Assembly: GCF_000003815.2 (NCBI RefSeq)
Contig: NC_049984.1
Location: forward strand, 10,530,114 to 10,593,874
Origin: Branchiostoma floridae
Taxonomy: Eukaryota > Chordata > Leptocardii > Amphioxiformes > Branchiostomatidae
Length of the DNA: 63,761 nt
Reading direction: 5' to 3'
Shown: positions 59,078 through 63,761 of the stretch, one piece after another
How positions within the stretch are numbered: the stretch's first letter is position 1
How the letters are laid out: every line of letters starts with the position of its first letter
The notes under the pieces: generated by a model
What the model saw: the letters and a program-made list of their open reading frames with translations, nothing else
Database searches by the model: none
Told to the model about the DNA's origin: nothing
Translations under genes and position numbers: made by a program

Positions 59078-59083
59078 TTATTT
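59078..59083 (-). terminator. Poly(A) signal for the SDR39U1-like gene
   Basis: TTTATT on the plus strand is AATAAA on the minus strand, about 160 bp after the stop codon, in a normal position for the 3' UTR. Confidence 0.55.
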
Positions 59084-59243
59084 TCTATAGCTATACATCA
59101 GGTGAACACAGGTAACATTACAGTCATTCCACAATCAGCCAACAAACATTTGTGTGCTTCCAACATGTTACTCGTTTTTTAGATCCATAAAACTACGGCA
59201 TTAGCATGTCCTCTTCCTACTTGTAAAGATAACATACCAAACC

Positions 59244-60963
59244 TCAATATGAAAAGAACCACTTTCTGTAGGAGAACATGTTATCGAATGCCATCTTTAT
59301 TTTGGGGAAGTTGAAAGTGAACCCAGACTCTAATGTGCGCTTTGGGACGACTGCCTGGCCCTCCGTCAGCATCTTTGCTCTCTCTTCTCCTAGAGCAAAG
59401 TTTACGATGGGCCTTGGCAGTGGGAAGAAGCCTGGTCTCAGTAGGACTGTGTTGAATTCTTTTGTGAAGTCCCAGTTTGTGATAGTCTCAGGTGCCACAC
59501 CATTCAGGACTCCCGTGACCTTTTCATTCTCAAGGGCATGCATGACAAGCCTGGTGAGATCATTGATATGGATCCACGGGAAGAACTGCATTCCGTCACC
59601 TATCACTCCTCCGGAGCCAAACCAGAAGGAGAAATACATCTGTTTGATGGCACCACCATCCCGGCCAAGGACAACACCTGTGGAGGTTTACAGCAAGAAA
59701 TGTATCAGTAAACAGGAAGGGAAAATATGTAATGCTAGTTCACCTTTATCCGAAGGATAACCTTTATCCGTTGTATAACAGAAAATTAGGGATAGCAAGT
59801 GGGCGGATGCTGGCTTCAAACTGTATTTTTAGTAAGTGAAACCACTGTTCATTAACTTGATATCATTCAATACAACAGATAAAGGCTACCCCACAAATAC
59901 ATGTTGTATATGTGAACTAACAAACCACAGTGACAACTGTCTGGTTCAGGCCATTGACCTTGTTTGATTTGCACTTGGAAGGGAGGAAGAGGAAGAAACA
60001 AAGCAAAAACATATGTTTCCCTTCTGTAATGGAAAACATAATAAATCGTGAACCATGGCATGAAGGAAGACTTCTACATGGACAGTGATACTGATAGTTA
60101 GAAAAAAATCATTGCCAGTAAAAAAAATCACAGAAAACCAAACTTGTAAATCATTTAAGAGAGATCTCTCTTAAACAAGTTACAAATTTGGTTTTACAAG
60201 TTACAAGTTAGACTTTTCCACACCTGATCTGATGATGACCTCTCTGGTGTTCGTGTTCTCAGCTGGTAGTTTTGCTGCCTCCTCCCAGGCTGTGGCCAGC
60301 TGAGAGATGTAGTCAAAGTCTCCTCCAGGACTGTCTTCATCATAGTCATACACATAACTGGGCTTGTAGTATCCTGGGCAGGGTGGAAAAGGTTTGAAGG
60401 GTTATTGACATAGGAAGAATAGTGCTTAGATAAAGCAGCTATTGTGTTTTGAGTTCATGTTCAGTGAGTTGATGCTCTCTCAAGGCTAACTCCTAACATC
60501 CTTCATACGCAGGGCATTGCATGCTTTTTTTATACTTTTTTTAACCAAATGTTGTTTATTGTTTAAAAACCTTGCAATTTTGCGTACCTGAATTCAGATG
60601 GTTTTTATTATTTTTAAACAAACAATGAAAACATGTAAGATGTCTGACTATAATACGTCAATTTTGAACTGGTTGCTATTTTGCTACTAGTATCTGTTCC
60701 AACGTTCAAAACATCGAAAGCTGAATGTTTCTACTTTGAAATTTTAAACTCAGATTCAGGCTTGGGATAACATGGCTGTGTATTACTGATAGTCTAAAAT
60801 ACAAGTGTTGCAGACAAACTGTTGGACTGTTGTACACTTACCTACTCCAGAGAAGGACACCCAGACCTTGGGAGGATTGCTAGCCTCACTGATGGCCTGG
60901 GCCAGAGTCTTGGTTGTCTCCACTCTGCTGTCCCACACTTCCTTCTTAAAGCCATCTGTCCAT
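59244..60963 (-). CDS. SDR39U1: SDR39U1-like epimerase family protein, last three exons
   Basis: SDR39U1 is an atypical short-chain dehydrogenase/reductase with an NADP(H)-binding Rossmann fold and a C-terminal DUF1731 region; its substrate is not established. Exons (minus): 60963-60842, 60373-60224 and 59677-59244, phase-consistent, giving 234 residues plus TGA at 59246-59244. Family hallmarks are RWTDGFKKEVWDSRVETTKTL, SGVGYYKPSY then DEDSPGGDFDY, REVIIRSG joined to VVLGRDGGA, FFPWIHINDL, GVLNGVAPE and PKRTLESGF. Compared with about 290 residues in vertebrates, roughly the first 65 are missing, including the glycine-rich dinucleotide motif. Those exons are presumably further along the minus strand beyond a long intron or past 63761. 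The first exon listed starts with the last base of a codon, so at least one upstream exon must exist. A MITE copy lies in the last intron. Confidence 0.92.
59738..59917. mobile_element. Palindromic MITE, copy 2, about 180 bp
   Basis: The left end GTTCACCTTTATCC and right-side GATAAAGG..TACCCCACA match copy 1 at 33413-33619. Both copies are preceded by GTAATGCTA. It lies in the last intron of the SDR39U1-like gene and is more diverged than copy 1. Confidence 0.65.
60134..60195. repeat. Nested palindrome
   Basis: A perfect 22-bp palindrome, TTTAAGAGAGATCTCTCTTAAA (two 11-bp halves), sits inside an outer inverted repeat, AAACCAAACTTGTAA against TTACAAATTTGGTTT. It is in the intron between the last two SDR39U1 exons and about 30 bp from the exon ending at 60224. 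Confidence 0.7.
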
Positions 60964-62386
60964 CTTGTAAAAAGTAGCGGTACATTCATTTAATGGAAGA
61001 AGAATTGCTAAGTGCCAATGAAATGGGGTGTTCGGAATTACCGGTCCGGTCCGGACCGCGGAATTACCGGTCCGATCTGGTTTGGTTTGGGGGCGGAAAA
61101 ACCGGTCCGACCTGTTCTGCGTGTAGCTACGCCCCATGGCAGAATTGAACAGAATTGCATGTTGTATGGTGTGTTCCTGTATATCACAACATGGAGCGCA
61201 CTGATTGGATGTATGGGGGTCTGCATGCTAATGTCACTGTTTACGTCAGATCGATCGGCGACGGTTAACATATACATTGCACTGGTGGAAAGTTTGCCAT
61301 GACCGAAGCACTGAACGGAACCTACTGCCAACAACACTCACTGTAGTAAAACAGTCACTTTTGAACACTAACGTTATTGTAGATTACGATGGGGCGATTA
61401 CGATTAGCATAATCGTGTACACGCCGTAAATCCGATCGTAATACGGCCGTATTTACGGGACGGTATCACGTGAAGAGCGGTCGATTCTCACCTCACCTCA
61501 CCTCACCGGTCGGTTGTATTCAGAATATTCATTGAATACCGTGTACACGGAATATTCATGAGCATTATTATTAATCAAACAGCCTGATTTACGGCAGAAA
61601 TTTAACAGCGTCTGGTCGGAAGGGCGGGGTTCTACCGCGTATGCAACGTAATTAGACTGTGTTTAAGTAAAATGGCTAGCCGATCTTAAACTTTTGCTAT
61701 TTTCCTAACACGAAAGAACAATTCTCATAACCATATTTTCTTTGAAATAATTCTTCATTCAAAAATATGTGTATTCAAACAATACTGAGATAAATGCAAC
61801 CATTGCAACGTCAATATAAAGCGCCTGTACATGTTCGCAGAAAACCAAACATAACCGGACAACACAAGTCACCGGCAACTTTGATATTGCCGCCGGGCGT
61901 GATCAAGATCGGGAACATGCACCAGTGCGCAGTTTGAAAGCCACCTTTGAATTTTGATAGGAATATCTGTGCACAGCAAATACATATCTGGAATGGTGCA
62001 ACTATGTATTTTAGAGCTACTACTTACTCGCTTTCTATTAGATATGACCAAAGATGGGTACACTATACACTATAGAGCTTAAAGGCACTTTTCTCCTTGG
62101 TATGACACACGCAGTCGGCGTGGTTTTGTGTGGGGTTCAGAAAGTGAGGAATGTTGTCAAACTTTGTGGTTTTGAGCGGATGTATGGGACCTACATTATT
62201 GAAATAGAAACCAATAGATGTTTTCTGCGGGTGAATATGTTTAATAGATGTTCAGATACCGGTAGCATTGTAGCAAAAATGGGTCTGACCCGGGCCCTCT
62301 TGCCGCGCCGCTCAATTTGATTGACACATATGCGGGCGGGGCGCGGCTTCTTTGAGTTTGACCAAGGAGGTTAATCGCATTGGTTT

Positions 62387-62433
62387 GGTACAAGCAAGGA
62401 CGTTACATCTGATGTAACGTCCTTGGTACAAGC
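62387..62433. repeat. 29-bp palindrome between 9-bp direct repeats
   Basis: AAGGACGTTACATC (62396-62409), one T, then GATGTAACGTCCTT (62411-62424) is a perfect palindrome with a one-base centre. GGTACAAGC lies directly on each side (62387-62395 and 62425-62433). This is the architecture of two TIRs with no interior plus a 9-bp target duplication. A CCAAGGAGGTTAA motif lies 12 bp to the left (62362-62374). Confidence 0.8.
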
Positions 62434-63217
62434 AGAAGATTATATGTTCTTTTGTTTTGGGGCTCATTCATACAACCCCCTCTCGACATTTCTTGCAGTA
62501 TGAATCGGAAATGCAATTTTTTTAATATATGGACGATGGACTTCTATAATGCTATTTTTTTATATCAAGATTTTGAAATCAAGAGCTCATGACAGTTATT
62601 GCCTCATGTTAGTGTCAGTTGTTAAACCAGGACATCAGAATCTAGGATCGCTGCAAGGTTGAATGTACTCCAGGCCGTCGGCGAGGAAAACAACTCCTCT
62701 AGCCGGCTGACTCCCCTAGCGTACCATTGACTCTATTTGTCCATTTTCTACAATTAAACCACCGATCCGCGAAGCCTGGTAGAGGCTAGGGCTTCTTGGT
62801 GGAGCTGCACCCCCGACGATCAGCAGTGTGCAACGGATGGAACCCCGAATCCCTTTATTCTGACTTAGAAATGTAGCTACCTAATAATAGTACATTTTGT
62901 ATGTAGTGTATGTAGTATATACATAGAAGTAAGTGTAATATTAGTTGCGACTTCACAAGTTTCAACAGATACGGTTAATTAGTTACGCCAAACAACACAA
63001 CATTGAACAGACATATACGATCAACAAATACATTAAAGCACATAAAGTTGAAAGAATGCCTTGTATTGATTTCGTCGGTGCGACGATCAGGAGCGGCAGT
63101 CAGCGATGTTCCGTCAGGAAGCTCCGTCAGGAACAGGTAGGTCTTGTTGGGCCCCTCGGCACCCTCGACGACCAGCAGCATTATTTCAAGCAAAGTCGTC
63201 GGATGAAAACATAGTTA

Positions 63218-63525
63218 TCGTCTAGTAAAGTAGTTGTGATATCAATAACTAATTAAACAAGGACCATCAGCTTATCTAGAAATACATAGTATATCCGGGC
63301 ATATGGTTACATCATACAATGTATATTGTAAATTGTATATTGTATTACACAATGTATATTAAATATATTCCGGCTTTCTAAGAAGAAAAAAATATCCGAA
63401 AAGTCCGCCTCTAGAAAAGTAGCTATGATATCAATCAATTCCTAACAAATGAGCATCAGCTTATCTATAGAAATGACCGGAAATGATCTATAGAAAGTTA
63501 TGACCGGGCATAATATGGTTCTACA
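63218..63525. repeat. Diverged direct duplication, about 188-bp period
   Basis: Blocks at 63218-63310 and 63407-63520 share AAAGTAG, TGATATCAAT, ATCAGCTTATCTA, GAAAT, CCGGGCAT and ATATGGTT in order. The second copy has an extra insert near 63475-63497. Both lie in AT-rich DNA; no gene is involved. Confidence 0.6.
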
Positions 63526-63761
63526 ATTTCACCTTGTACATGTATATGGTAAATAACCAACTCAGGCAAACATTATATTTCCACTTGCAAAGAAAAAAAG
63601 GTTATACTCAGTGAGACATTTGTAATGGGAATATTAGAAATTGTCTCCGATTTCTAACGTAATGTAGGAAGTTCTACACGATCCTGAAAAGCTATCGTTC
63701 AGGCAGTTAGTGGACATCTGTCGTTCCTTTGGTGGAGGGTAGATTAGGCAAGTTGGTGAGA

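Larger units (their letters stand above)
60964..63761. other. No gene recognised; probable SDR39U1 intron or 5' flank
   Basis: No upstream SDR39U1 exon could be identified. The stretch contains an ACCGGTCCG-rich patch (61039-61110), another isolated GGGTCTGCATG (61217-61227), a CCTCA pentamer run (about 61491-61507), a small palindromic insertion (62387-62433) and a diverged tandem duplication (63218-63525). A CpG-rich minus frame at 63193-62975 has no recognisable motif. Confidence 0.45.

Noticed and set aside
62975-63193. Minus-strand CpG-rich frame and a LLIVGGA-like stretch near 62807-62827 as SDR39U1 first exons
   Set aside because: Neither has the GGxxGFxG pattern, a phase-compatible splice donor or continuing family similarity; the two stretches resemble each other more than they resemble SDR39U1.

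Overview
The window looks like intron-rich invertebrate-chordate DNA, most likely amphioxus (Branchiostoma). The evidence is four metazoan orthologues with short GT-AG introns, invertebrate-style SINEs with 5S-rRNA and tRNA heads, many small non-autonomous DNA transposons, and a 100-base assembly gap at 40086-40185. The species is an inference; another invertebrate deuterostome is possible. There is no prokaryotic-type operon, CRISPR array or defence cluster.

Layout. Positions 1 to about 29 kb hold no coding exon I can defend. They contain dispersed repeats: a Harbinger-like MITE at 510, a TIR element at 7450 with a 5S-derived SINE nested in it, a hAT-like MITE at 8742 with a perfect 8-bp target duplication, a 31-bp minisatellite at 14.6-15.0 kb, and tiny palindromes flanked by direct repeats. 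At 29.06-35.70 kb (minus) lies a 13-coding-exon WDR89-like WD40 gene. It is head to head, across about 740 bp of probable shared promoter, with an LRRC69-like leucine-rich-repeat gene (plus, 36435-38792, nine exons). That gene is tail to tail, across the gap, with a complete AP-1 gamma-adaptin gene (AP1G1; minus, 22 coding exons, 51206-41422, 827 residues). Its promoter and 5' UTR exon appear to lie near 56.5-56.9 kb. At 59.24-60.96 kb (minus) are the last three exons of an SDR39U1-like epimerase-family gene whose first exons I could not find in the window.

Function. The four genes are housekeeping-type genes with no evident shared pathway. AP1G1 is the large subunit of the clathrin adaptor AP-1 at the trans-Golgi and endosomes. 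SDR39U1 is an NADP(H)-binding atypical short-chain dehydrogenase. WDR89 and LRRC69 are scaffold-type repeat proteins of poorly known role.

The most interesting material is in the repeats: two SINEs with different Pol III heads (5S rRNA and tRNA) share one tail; 29-40 bp palindromes sit between 7-9 bp direct repeats, like the smallest possible MITEs; a 1.25-kb TIR element carries internal satellite-like tandem repeats; and foldback elements sit inside WDR89 introns. Exon boundaries were read by eye from splice consensus, reading phase and family similarity. No alignment or database search was run.
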